DNA of 22,591 nucleotides from a virus: positions 1 through 22,591 of IMG/VR virus record IMGVR_UViG_3300020176_000105; one strand, written 5' to 3'. This document shows, piece by piece, positions 1 to 8,165 of this stretch (the first letter of the stretch is position 1; every line of letters begins with the position of its first letter). Under the pieces are notes generated by a model. That model had not been told where the DNA came from. It made no database searches and saw only the letters and a list, made by a program, of their open reading frames with translations. The position numbers and the translations under genes are program-made.

Positions 1-10
1 TGAGAGCAGA

Positions 11-217
11 ATGATTACCATTGATGGTAAGGAATACAACTTTGAAGAACTAGAAGATAACCAGAAGGCTATGGTTAATCATGTTGCTTCTTTGAACAAC
101 AAGATTGCACAGGCTAGGTTTGACCTAGATCAACTTACTGTAGCGCAGGATGCTTTCAGCAAGATGCTGGTAGCTTCTGTAAACGAAACCCAAAGTGAAA
201 CTGACTCAGGGGAATAA
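11..217 (+). CDS. Small phage protein, predicted helical, unknown function
   Basis: Complete 68-residue ORF starting at ATG 11. It opens with a short strand-like segment (MITIDGKEY) and then becomes a charged helix with regularly spaced hydrophobic residues (residues 13-55), so a small coiled-coil dimer is plausible. The tail (SETDSGE) is acidic and disordered. It resembles small phage proteins that I recall being labelled DUF6447, but that is memory, not a search. A TGA at positions 1-3 could be the stop of an upstream gene outside the window. The next gene starts only two bases after its stop, so both are likely on one transcript. No function can be assigned. Confidence 0.7.
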   Translation: MITIDGKEYNFEELEDNQKAMVNHVASLNNKIAQARFDLDQLTVAQDAFSKMLVASVNETQSETDSGE

Positions 218-219
218 GC

Positions 220-774
220 ATGTTTGACATCCTTAAAAAAGGTACGAAAAAAGTTAACCTAGAGCATTACACCCGCAATAGTGCAAAATTTGAAGATGGT
301 GAATGGTGGTATGTACAGCCGGGAGACGGAAACCGTAGAAGGGTAGAGTCCCATGCTCGTAAAAACACAAGCAGAATGTTTGTTAATGGTAAGTATATTC
401 CAAAGACACATCCACTACACAAACCCGGTCGATACAAATCACTCGATGATGCTTGGTCACACAATCAGATTGAAAGCGTTAATGAAGGTGAGGTTTACAT
501 AATTGTAAACACAGCATGGCCTGAGTGGGTAAAGGTAGGTAAGGCGGTTAGCTCTGACGACAGACTTAATGGCTACCAAACATCTTCACCATTCCGTGAC
601 TACAAAGTAATAGCAAAACTTCAAGCTGACAATAGACACGAAAAGGAAAAGGAGATGCATAAAATCTTTGAACATTTTGCCCAAGAACGCAGGGGTGAGT
701 GGTTTAAGATTGACAAGGTTACAGCAATTAAACTTTTCAATTACCAACTTAAAGGAGAAAAAGTTGCGGCGTAA
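220..774 (+). CDS. T5orf172/MUG113-type (GIY-YIG-like) domain protein
   Basis: A 184-residue protein. The C-terminal half (about residues 90-175) shows the ordered motifs of the T5orf172/MUG113 family, a divergent branch of the GIY-YIG fold: EVYIIVN (first strand), WVKVGKA, RLNGYQT, then EKEMHKIFEHF and RGEWFKI. The N-terminal half (residues 1-85) is basic and contains a HARKNTSRMFVNGKYIPKTH segment of unknown fold, possibly a DNA-binding extension. GIY-YIG relatives cut DNA, but T5orf172 proteins in phages mostly have no proven activity, so a nuclease role is an inference. The start is supported by AGGGGA at 208-213, seven bases upstream. The 3' end overlaps the next gene by 11 bases. Confidence 0.72.
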   Translation: MFDILKKGTKKVNLEHYTRNSAKFEDGEWWYVQPGDGNRRRVESHARKNTSRMFVNGKYIPKTHPLHKPGRYKSLDDAWSHNQIESVNEGEVYIIVNTAWPEWVKVGKAVSSDDRLNGYQTSSPFRDYKVIAKLQADNRHEKEKEMHKIFEHFAQERRGEWFKIDKVTAIKLFNYQLKGEKVAA

Positions 775-970
775 TGGCTTGACTAAATACGATGCACCTC
801 TACGCATCCAGTTTGAGTGGGGGCAGGAAGCATTTCAAAAGGGAAAGTTAACCTGCCCCATTGATCCAAACACAATGCAGGCAAGAGAATGGCAGAGAGG
901 ATGGAATGATGCCTACTATGTGAATTTACAGAAGGTGAAACGCAATGAACAGGCTAGAACAAGAGGCTAA
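764..970 (+). CDS. Ribosome modulation factor (RMF)-like small protein, TTG start
   Basis: A 68-residue basic protein that I start at TTG 764, because AAAGGAG at 751-757 sits seven bases upstream. The frame is open back to an ATG at 668, but that start would overlap the preceding gene by 107 bases. Residues 16-51 match the layout of ribosome modulation factor (Rmf/CrpP-type fold): G20-x-x-A23-x-x-x-G27, then C31-P32, then W43-x-x-G46-W47-x-x-A50, compared with G..A...G, CPY and W..GW..A in E. coli RMF. RMF dimerises 70S ribosomes into inactive 100S particles in starved cells. A phage copy might alter host translation or ribosome storage; this is inference from a short motif match. It lies directly upstream of the mazG-like gene. 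Confidence 0.62.
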   Translation: MRRNGLTKYDAPLRIQFEWGQEAFQKGKLTCPIDPNTMQAREWQRGWNDAYYVNLQKVKRNEQARTRG

Positions 971-992
971 ACAGTGGATGAAGGAGAAACAA

Positions 993-1319
993 ATGAGTGG
1001 CATTACAGCAGCATTATATCAACAGAAGGCTTGTGATACAGCCATCTTCCCAAAAGAAACAGCCCTAGCGTACTTGACGTTAGGACTGGCAGGTGAAGCA
1101 GGTGAGATTGCTAACAAGGCTAAGAAGCTGATACGTGATGGGGATAACCCAGCCAAACGTGCAGAGATTACGAAGGAGTTAGGTGATGTATGTTGGTATA
1201 TTGCTGTACTGGCACAGGAACTAGGAGTTAACCTTGGTAAAGTTATGGAAGACAACATTGAAAAACTTGCAGACAGGAAAGCTAGGGGTATGCTTCAGGG
1301 TTCTGGGGATAATCGTTAA
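993..1319 (+). CDS. mazG: MazG-like nucleotide pyrophosphohydrolase
   Basis: A 108-residue member of the all-alpha NTP pyrophosphatase superfamily, which splits (d)NTPs into the monophosphate and pyrophosphate. The metal-binding signature is present as E35-x-x-E38 (GEAGE) and E62-x-x-D65 (ELGDVCWY), and YQQKACDTA, YLTLGLAGE and IRDG also fit single-domain phage MazG proteins. I choose ATG 993 because AAGGAG at 981-986 is six bases upstream and the family motif YQ..A..TA then falls near the N-terminus. ATG 945 in the same frame, preceded by AAGGTGA, would add 16 residues and overlap the previous gene. Phage MazG is usually linked to recycling of host nucleotides or changing alarmone levels. 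It is the last plus-strand gene, followed by a terminator. Confidence 0.88.
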   Translation: MSGITAALYQQKACDTAIFPKETALAYLTLGLAGEAGEIANKAKKLIRDGDNPAKRAEITKELGDVCWYIAVLAQELGVNLGKVMEDNIEKLADRKARGMLQGSGDNR

Positions 1320-1323
1320 GAAA

Positions 1324-1355
1324 GAGGGGGGCTTAATTGCCCCCTTTATTTTTTT
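1324..1355 (+). terminator. Intrinsic terminator between converging operons
   Basis: The stem GGGGGC (1327-1332) pairs perfectly with GCCCCC (1339-1344) around the loop TTAATT. It is followed by TTTA and a run of seven T at 1349-1355. It starts a few bases after the mazG-like stop and ends the plus-strand unit. Read on the minus strand the same stem is followed only by CTCTTTCTT, a weaker U-rich tail, so it may also end the late operon, less efficiently. The T-run is at the same time the last codons and stop of the opposing gene. Confidence 0.9.
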
Positions 1356-3646
1356 GACATTAGACCGCCACGATTCATTTTTTGTGTTGTTAGAAACAGT
1401 AATCGTTTAAGATCATTATAATCAAGCCCATTTATAAATTCACTATCGCCTGTCACATTAGGTATTCTAGGCGTGTCTACAGTTTTCTCTGTTCCGTCTT
1501 TACGTTTGATTATCGTTTTAGCGTCTTTGAATATTCCTAAGTTTTCATCTTTTGCAGATTTTAACAATTGTTGATCTGTTACACCTCTACCAGCAGTGTC
1601 TGACATGAGTGTAGCATTTGAAGACATAGTTGATCTACGCTGTAAAATGTTATATATAATTCTTATATTTTCAGCTTTTTCTTTTGGTAGGTCATTTCTT
1701 ATGAAATGCAAATTAGATTCAATGTCTCCTAGAATACCACCTTCTTTTGACAAACCCTCAAGCAATTTATCATATGTTCCTCTTGCCCCATATTGTTCAG
1801 TAAACTGTCCAAGAGACTGTAAGTCATTAAAGTATGATCTAACATCATCATAATATTTGCTTGCTATAACTTTTTTGGATGCTTCTTTACGCATGTCTTT
1901 TGGATAATAATAATCATCTCTTATCCGTCTAGCCAGTAGTTGCTCCCTACGTTTTAAAGAGTTTGCAATCTGTTGTCCCGCTAATACTTTATCTTCTAAG
2001 GTTTTTAGTTTTCCTATATTTTTATTAACAGCATTTACTATTTTCTTTTCTTTAGCCCTAAACGCATCAGCTACCTCTGCTCTGCTTTTATCGCCTTCAA
2101 TCACCCCTTCTTCGATCATTCTTCTATAAGAGTAAAGTTCTTCAGGCATATCAGGCTTATTAGCTGGTCCTACGTATCTATCTTTATCAGATAACCTTTT
2201 TATAGGCCCAAGTTGTTCCGGTTTAGATAGGGCAACTTCAGCTTCAAGGTGATCGCTCTTAGGTAAACCTAAAGGTTCATCCGATAATTTACTGGCATCC
2301 CTATAGTTTCTTGCATCTGTATAATCTTCTCCACTGAGACCTTTCACTTTTGATCTTTGAAGATCAGCGTATACAACATTAGCAGGATTAAATTCACCAA
2401 AACCTTCTTTTAATGACACGAGAGGGTCACGTGAAGTGGACAACATTTTCTTGTCTAACTCCATGTGTTCACCAGTAGCTTGTCTTCTTCCTAGCCCTAC
2501 ATCACCCTCAAATTCATCATACGGTTGGAACCCTTCTTGAACCAGTCTTTCTGCTTTTGAGGCGGGTTCATCCATACCCTGCACGGCTAACTTAGTTAGG
2601 CCAGAATTACGTGCTTCACTTTGATTTAAAAAATTAAAGGTTTCTATCAAAGCATCTGTTGATATTTTTCCATCCTCACCTACAGTTAGGGTCTCCCTAG
2701 GCTGGTCGTCTACTTTTACTGTTAAACCCTTAGAGCCATCGTCATACTTCATAACTTCATACGTAAGCAATCCCTCATCTATAAAATAATCAGCGGCGTT
2801 TCCACCCACTCTTTTAGTAGGTTTAGTAATATAAACAGGTGGACCTGAGAGTAATTCATCTATCGAAACACGGTCTTTTCTAGCTTTATTTTTAGCTATT
2901 AATGCGTTTTGTTCATACTGATACCTAATCTGTTCTCTTTCTTCTGGCGTAGAGTTTGTTGGAAATGCTTTCTTTTTTGGTGGCTTGTATTTATCCATAT
3001 CAATAAGAGAATCAAACAATGCGTTTTTATTTGCCTCTACATTTTTAGCCATCTTTAGCATAGTATTATCTAGTCCCTCTTGGCTAATGGCTGTAATTTT
3101 ACCCATCTCAGGAGAGCCGTGAAATACTTTAGGTACAGGGCGATTGACTTCTTTTAAATACGTCCTACGTTCTGCTTTTGGTAGTGTTTTTGCATACGCT
3201 AGCTGCTCCGCACGTTTAGGCGTAATTAAGTTTTCCATCTGATCTTTTACAGAAGACTTGATACCCGCCTTGACTACATCAGTACCAATTTTTACACCCG
3301 GAAGTAAACCAAGTATAGACAGTGCAGTAAACGCACCGCCCAATCCCATCTTCTTAATGTCGGATTCATCATAACCTTCTTCTACAAGAGCCTTAGCATA
3401 TGACAAATCATCAGGAAATTCAGTTGCAGCTTTAGCACCACCTACAAATGGTGTCATGTCTGCAGCCATGCTACCCAGTTCACCAGCTAACTTACCTGCT
3501 TCAGCCTTACGTAACGCAGCCTGTGCGGGTGTTTCTCTACGTGACATGAAATCAAAATCTGTTGACGTATCCATCATGTCATCAGGTGATAACATTTCAT
3601 CTGCGTCAACTAATTTAGAAGCTAAATTGTAATCTTTTCTATCCAT
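1346..3646 (-). CDS. Large virion-associated protein with ADP-ribosyltransferase-like motifs
   Basis: A 766-residue protein, last gene of the late operon, whose start overlaps the preceding stop (TAATG). Layout: a disordered N-terminus; a small hydrophobic glycine-rich stretch at 100-128 (GLGGAFTALSILGLLPG); an FHGSP motif at 175-179; a low-similarity segment; LSTSRDP at 402-408; LEAEVAL at 467-473; then a charged helical C-terminal half ending MNRGGLMSKK. H-G after a hydrophobic strand, S-T-S and E-x-E-V-x-L are the order and type of motifs seen in ADP-ribosyltransferases (for example the R/H, STS, ExE signature of toxins and T4 Alt), although the first two are unusually far apart (about 225 residues). 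Its position next to putative ejection proteins suggests it is packaged and delivered. The enzyme call is tentative; a purely structural internal protein is the alternative. Confidence 0.75.
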   Translation of the reverse strand: MDRKDYNLASKLVDADEMLSPDDMMDTSTDFDFMSRRETPAQAALRKAEAGKLAGELGSMAADMTPFVGGAKAATEFPDDLSYAKALVEEGYDESDIKKMGLGGAFTALSILGLLPGVKIGTDVVKAGIKSSVKDQMENLITPKRAEQLAYAKTLPKAERRTYLKEVNRPVPKVFHGSPEMGKITAISQEGLDNTMLKMAKNVEANKNALFDSLIDMDKYKPPKKKAFPTNSTPEEREQIRYQYEQNALIAKNKARKDRVSIDELLSGPPVYITKPTKRVGGNAADYFIDEGLLTYEVMKYDDGSKGLTVKVDDQPRETLTVGEDGKISTDALIETFNFLNQSEARNSGLTKLAVQGMDEPASKAERLVQEGFQPYDEFEGDVGLGRRQATGEHMELDKKMLSTSRDPLVSLKEGFGEFNPANVVYADLQRSKVKGLSGEDYTDARNYRDASKLSDEPLGLPKSDHLEAEVALSKPEQLGPIKRLSDKDRYVGPANKPDMPEELYSYRRMIEEGVIEGDKSRAEVADAFRAKEKKIVNAVNKNIGKLKTLEDKVLAGQQIANSLKRREQLLARRIRDDYYYPKDMRKEASKKVIASKYYDDVRSYFNDLQSLGQFTEQYGARGTYDKLLEGLSKEGGILGDIESNLHFIRNDLPKEKAENIRIIYNILQRRSTMSSNATLMSDTAGRGVTDQQLLKSAKDENLGIFKDAKTIIKRKDGTEKTVDTPRIPNVTGDSEFINGLDYNDLKRLLFLTTQKMNRGGLMSKK

Positions 3647-6600
3647 TATTCTGACTTACTCTTTGATCTAAATATAGCCCATTGCAAGACATTCATTCTA
3701 CTTCCGTCTGGTAAAGTAATAGTTTTATCTCTGTCAGCAGATACCGATTCACCACCGAAGTCTTCTTTGTACTCTCTATCTATTCTATTTTTAGTCAGCC
3801 TGTCCATTTTTTCCCAAGCCATTCTATCTATAGATGTATACTTTGAGTCTGTTGAACCTGCTTCGCTTTCTATGCGTTCACTAGCAGAAGTGCGAACTTC
3901 TGTGATTAGTGCTTTAGCCCTATCATTGAGTAACGCACGTTTCTCATCTATGTTCATAGATTGGTATTTTTCTGATTTTATCACACCTTCCATGACTTCA
4001 TTTAGATTATATGGACTTCCCTCTTTAGAAAGTTCTTGACGCATATAAAAGTCAAGTTGATCATTAGGATCACGTTTATATAAGTCATACGGTGTCAGAT
4101 TCAATCTGCCCATTTCGTTTTGCAATACATTTTTAGCGGGGCGTTTAGACAAACCAAACATTTGTTTTTCCAGAGGATTAACCGGCGTTAATTCTCCTGT
4201 TTGGAAAGGCGATCTTGCCCTTTGGGCTTCATCAAAATATTGTGCATATCCTTCTGTTGCATCACCTACAAAGTTTTTAGGTAATCCGCGTGTTCCACGT
4301 ATGTACAAGACATCAAGAAAATTGTATTCCCCAGTTCTGGTTTCAGGTATACCTCTTGCATCCTTATCAAACTGTGCATAGACATCTCGCAACGCAGACA
4401 CAGGTATTAAGAATGTGTTTACTATGTTACCGACAAATTCTCCACCCATTTTTTCTAATTCACCTGACCCGATATCACTAACAAATTTATCTAACGCATA
4501 CAGACCTAAACCTGTTCTAAAGGTTGAACCCAACAGTGATTCGCTTATGGCTCTTCCATAAAACTGCACAGGACGTGCTGGCATTTGATCGTTTTGGTAT
4601 CTGTATATGGTGTCTGCAAGTAACATAAAGGGAGCAAAGGGACCATATACAGGTCTACCGTCTATTGCATTGCCGTTGTTATCTTTAAACTCATACCAGT
4701 GTTCTGTTTCCCCTTGTTTTAGCCGCCAGTTATACGCCGCAGTGAGCATAACAGCACCAGTTGCTTGCTTGGCAAACATGTCTTTATAGTAACCCGGAGC
4801 CTTTGCAGTCTTTGCACCCAGTCTATCTAAATGCATCATTCCCACGACAGGCATATGTTCATAAACAAACTTTAACTGGTTTGCCACGAAACGAGGAAAA
4901 GGCATAAAACTAGAGATAAGAAAAGGTGCAGCGTGATGCATCTTTATAACTCCACGTGCAAATGCACTAGGCATGTTTTTACCAGTCATGGGTGCTTGGT
5001 AAACAAACTCATATGCATCTGCAATGGAGTCTTTTATCATTTCATCTGGCATTTGTGAGAGTGAATTTGTTTCAATTAAATCTTCTAGTTGTACAGTTTT
5101 CTTGGCATTTAAATCGCCATACTCATCCATAAGTTTAGTTATGTCGTCTTGACTTGCTTTTGACAACACATCATCAACTTGCTCTGCACTCATTTGACGT
5201 GACATTCTGTTACGCAGCATTAGTTGCTTTAGTCTATCAGACATAGGTATTTTAGCATCTGATACTCTACGGCGTAGTGATGCAGCAATTACTGCACGTT
5301 TAAAGAAGTTGTCAGATGCAGTATTAAGCACGTTCACTTTTCTTCCCAAAGTAGCTAAAACTGTTTCTCCTGATTTAGCCGCTTCAATATCGGCTGCTTC
5401 ACGAAACAATTTAGCCCCCTGCTCTGGAAAGGTTTCTTTAAATAACTTTTGTATTACAGTTGCTTCATACGGATTTAACATGTATTTAGCAATGTCAAAC
5501 GTACCATCCATAGGATTACGCAAGTTAAATATGTTATCGAATGTTCTTGTAGTTGCATCAATAGCAACACGAAAACCGCCGTTTAAGTTGTTGCGCATAG
5601 TAGTCGCTGGCTGCGAGGTCATAACACCTAAACGCAACTTATCTAGGTCTTGTGCAACTTGATACGCTTTATTTGTACTACTAATTATTTCTTTAGCTTC
5701 ATCTGCATTAATAGCAGATTTACCGCCTCTGTTTAAACCATCTACGGAAGATATTAATTTTTCTACTTCTTTTTGTGCAGCTATAGCGTCAGCTTTCATT
5801 GCTTTTTTTACTTGACCTTGAAGCTGTAAGGTTCTACCAGCATCAGATATTTCCGCTAAATACATTAACGAAAACTCATCATAGGACAAATTATGTTCTT
5901 CTAAAATTTCTTTTACGCCATCAACTTCATCGGTAATCTTACCATCTTGCATAGCGCGAAAAATACCACTGGTAATTCTCTCATTAGGTTCAAGACCAAG
6001 ACTATTACGTATACGTATTGCCGCTGCTGCAATGTTTTCCTTTACTTCTAAAGGCAAACCAACTTCAGTTGAGTCTGCTTTTGACGACATTTGTTTTAAG
6101 CGTCTACCGGCTTTTACTTTTTCTTCTGGTAACGCATCTAAAACATCTGTTGCTTTTTTAAACTCAGCCTCAGACGTAGTTTTTTTAGTTTCTTTTGTTT
6201 TTTCTGCCGCAATATTAGCTTTTCTAGCACGACTAAATTCTGCCTGTGCCAACATTTCATTTGCTTCATTTGCACGTTTTACGTTCAGTGCTTGAATAGG
6301 CAGATTAAGAAGACCACCCGTACCACCCGCAATCAGTCCAGTCTGCAAAACTTTATCTGTGTCGATTTCTTCCTGCATCCCTGTCTCAACACGTACTTGC
6401 TCTTGTACTGCGCCTTGACCTGCACCGATAGCACCTTCTACAACTGCAGCTTTTGCTGAACGCTTTGCTGCTTCTGCTAATATTTTACGCACACCAATCT
6501 TAGCAGCTTGCGTAGCACCGTATGCTGCAGCTTTACCTGTGCCACCTGAAATAATCCCCAAATAAGTAGACGGTGCAGTAGCAATACCCTCTGCATAGTC

Positions 6601-6903
6601 AAGTGCAGAAGTTAAAGATACTTCACCGTCTAATCTGTCATAAGCGTCAATCAAGTTTGCAAAACGCAGTTTACCTTCTTGGCTTGCGTTCTGTGCATAT
6701 TCCAAGTCACGTATGGTTGTTACTTCATTAACATTGTGAAAGCGCATATGCTCCATAAAAGCATCATACACCTCTGTAGGTTTTGTTAAATTTTTCTTAC
6801 CTCCACGTTCTGCTAAAAAGTTTTTAGCGTCCTCGTAAAAATCAAAATCTTTTAACAAATCATCTTTTGTTAGGTTGTCTTTTTGCGAATACTTGCGTTG
6901 CAT
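3646..6903 (-). CDS. Putative internal virion / DNA-ejection protein, 1085 residues
   Basis: The largest protein in the window and largely alpha-helical. Residues about 90-205 alternate glycine/alanine-rich hydrophobic stretches (SGGTGKAAAYGA, EGAIGAGQGA, LIAGGTGGLLNLP) with basic helices, a pattern compatible with membrane insertion. Residues about 205-290 are a highly charged coiled-coil-like region. The centre (about 420-445) has MTSQPATTMRNN, and around 660-700 there is an APFLISSFMPFPRFVANQ motif, which I recall from large ejected proteins of other podovirus-like phages. Size, location at the end of the tail operon and amphipathic character fit a T7 gp15/gp16-like internal core protein that helps DNA cross the envelope. 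I see no transglycosylase signature. AGGTG upstream of the ATG overlaps the preceding stop codon. The functional call is inference. Confidence 0.72.
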   Translation of the reverse strand: MQRKYSQKDNLTKDDLLKDFDFYEDAKNFLAERGGKKNLTKPTEVYDAFMEHMRFHNVNEVTTIRDLEYAQNASQEGKLRFANLIDAYDRLDGEVSLTSALDYAEGIATAPSTYLGIISGGTGKAAAYGATQAAKIGVRKILAEAAKRSAKAAVVEGAIGAGQGAVQEQVRVETGMQEEIDTDKVLQTGLIAGGTGGLLNLPIQALNVKRANEANEMLAQAEFSRARKANIAAEKTKETKKTTSEAEFKKATDVLDALPEEKVKAGRRLKQMSSKADSTEVGLPLEVKENIAAAAIRIRNSLGLEPNERITSGIFRAMQDGKITDEVDGVKEILEEHNLSYDEFSLMYLAEISDAGRTLQLQGQVKKAMKADAIAAQKEVEKLISSVDGLNRGGKSAINADEAKEIISSTNKAYQVAQDLDKLRLGVMTSQPATTMRNNLNGGFRVAIDATTRTFDNIFNLRNPMDGTFDIAKYMLNPYEATVIQKLFKETFPEQGAKLFREAADIEAAKSGETVLATLGRKVNVLNTASDNFFKRAVIAASLRRRVSDAKIPMSDRLKQLMLRNRMSRQMSAEQVDDVLSKASQDDITKLMDEYGDLNAKKTVQLEDLIETNSLSQMPDEMIKDSIADAYEFVYQAPMTGKNMPSAFARGVIKMHHAAPFLISSFMPFPRFVANQLKFVYEHMPVVGMMHLDRLGAKTAKAPGYYKDMFAKQATGAVMLTAAYNWRLKQGETEHWYEFKDNNGNAIDGRPVYGPFAPFMLLADTIYRYQNDQMPARPVQFYGRAISESLLGSTFRTGLGLYALDKFVSDIGSGELEKMGGEFVGNIVNTFLIPVSALRDVYAQFDKDARGIPETRTGEYNFLDVLYIRGTRGLPKNFVGDATEGYAQYFDEAQRARSPFQTGELTPVNPLEKQMFGLSKRPAKNVLQNEMGRLNLTPYDLYKRDPNDQLDFYMRQELSKEGSPYNLNEVMEGVIKSEKYQSMNIDEKRALLNDRAKALITEVRTSASERIESEAGSTDSKYTSIDRMAWEKMDRLTKNRIDREYKEDFGGESVSADRDKTITLPDGSRMNVLQWAIFRSKSKSE

Positions 6904-6911
6904 AAATACAC

Positions 6912-8165
6912 CTAAGCCGCTGGACCGCTTAGCGCATCATTTGGTATACTGCGCAAATTCTCCATACGATTACGTTCTTTCTCAAGACGATTACGTTCTC
7001 TGATTTCGGCTGACTTTTGGTCTAGAATTAGACCGAATCGAAATTCTGCCATTGTTTTAGCCCTATCTTCAGGAAATCCAAATGAGGTATATAAGTCAAT
7101 TAGTTCTTGCAGTAGTGCTAGTCTTTCAGTCTCATTTTTAGGCACACCCATTGCATTATCTAATTTTCCTGATATCTGTTCTGATAATTCGTTTACTTTA
7201 GTTGTTTCTTCATTTGATAATTCTGTACCGACCCTTGCGTTTCCAACTTTTTCTTCACCTGTATCTTCACCTTCACCTTCACCTGTACCAGTATCTGGGC
7301 TACGCAATCTTTCTAAAATTTGTTTCCCAGCTTTTTGTTCAGCTTCTTCAACAGTAAGTGTAGGGTCTTCCTGCATAAGTTTTGCAACAATAACATTACC
7401 TTCTGTAGCCAACAACATAGCTTCACCAGCTTTTTGTTTCGCTTCTTCTGGGTAAATAGGTTTATCGTTAACTGCGTCATAGTCTGCTTTGAATCCTAAT
7501 TCGTTACCAAACAATCTAAAGAAACGACCGTATCTACCGGCTTGACCTGTAAGTTTAGTTGCACCTGTTCCCGGCAAGGTAATAGTACCACCTAGCTTTT
7601 CACCGTACTCTAAATCATCCATTGCTAGACTTCTATATTGCATAGGATCAACACCAAAAGCAGAACTAACTGCAGCCGCACGTTTTTTCATTATAGCAGC
7701 TTGAATACCGCTAATATCTTTGCCTGTTGTATCAGCTATAGCATCAGAAATACTCATGCCTGACGAGACTTTGCCCATAACGCCATCAAGGACTTGATCC
7801 ATAGTCATGCCGCTATCCTTGTAATCAGGAGCAAAACTAATTATATCAGCAGCCATAGTTCCACCAAACTGTTTTTTAGTATCCGTTTCATATTTTTTTA
7901 CATAGTCAGCAACGCTTTTATGCTGACCCTGACGCATAGCGGTATAAATTTGATCGTTAGAAAAACCTTTACCCTTCAAAAAATCAGCAACTTGTTCTAA
8001 CTCTTTGCGTTGTTTTTTTCTGGCTCTCCACACAGGCAAACCCATTTCACTCCACATTTTGATAGAGCTATCAACAAGTTCTTCTGCACCCTTTATTTCG
8101 TCTTGGATTAGTTTAGAGCCACGTTCAAAAATACCTGCGCTAAATCCTGCAGTACTAAATGCCAT
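6912..8165 (-). CDS. Putative internal virion protein, 417 residues
   Basis: A helical protein starting at ATG 8165 with AAGGAGA seven bases upstream, inside the end of the preceding gene (11-base overlap). The N-terminus (MAFSTAGFSAGIFERG) is a mildly hydrophobic segment followed by amphipathic helices rich in Lys, Glu and Ala. A low-complexity acidic linker (TGEGEGEDTGEE, about residue 290-305) separates a larger N-terminal part from a C-terminal helical part ending RNRLEKERNRMENLR, a likely coiled coil. No family recognised. Because it is sandwiched between the 172-residue protein and the giant 1085-residue protein and shares their helical, Ala-rich composition, I take it as a further internal or ejected protein. 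Confidence 0.7.
   Translation of the reverse strand: MAFSTAGFSAGIFERGSKLIQDEIKGAEELVDSSIKMWSEMGLPVWRARKKQRKELEQVADFLKGKGFSNDQIYTAMRQGQHKSVADYVKKYETDTKKQFGGTMAADIISFAPDYKDSGMTMDQVLDGVMGKVSSGMSISDAIADTTGKDISGIQAAIMKKRAAAVSSAFGVDPMQYRSLAMDDLEYGEKLGGTITLPGTGATKLTGQAGRYGRFFRLFGNELGFKADYDAVNDKPIYPEEAKQKAGEAMLLATEGNVIVAKLMQEDPTLTVEEAEQKAGKQILERLRSPDTGTGEGEGEDTGEEKVGNARVGTELSNEETTKVNELSEQISGKLDNAMGVPKNETERLALLQELIDLYTSFGFPEDRAKTMAEFRFGLILDQKSAEIRERNRLEKERNRMENLRSIPNDALSGPAA

Noticed and set aside
668-763. Longer version of the RMF-like gene starting at ATG 668.
   Set aside because: It would lie almost wholly inside the preceding gene, whose motifs are convincing, and has no good ribosome site; TTG 764 has AAAGGAG at the right distance.
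5309-6295. Plus-strand open frames opposite the 1085-residue gene.
   Set aside because: The opposite strand has a single long frame with consistent protein features; these frames lack starts with ribosome sites.
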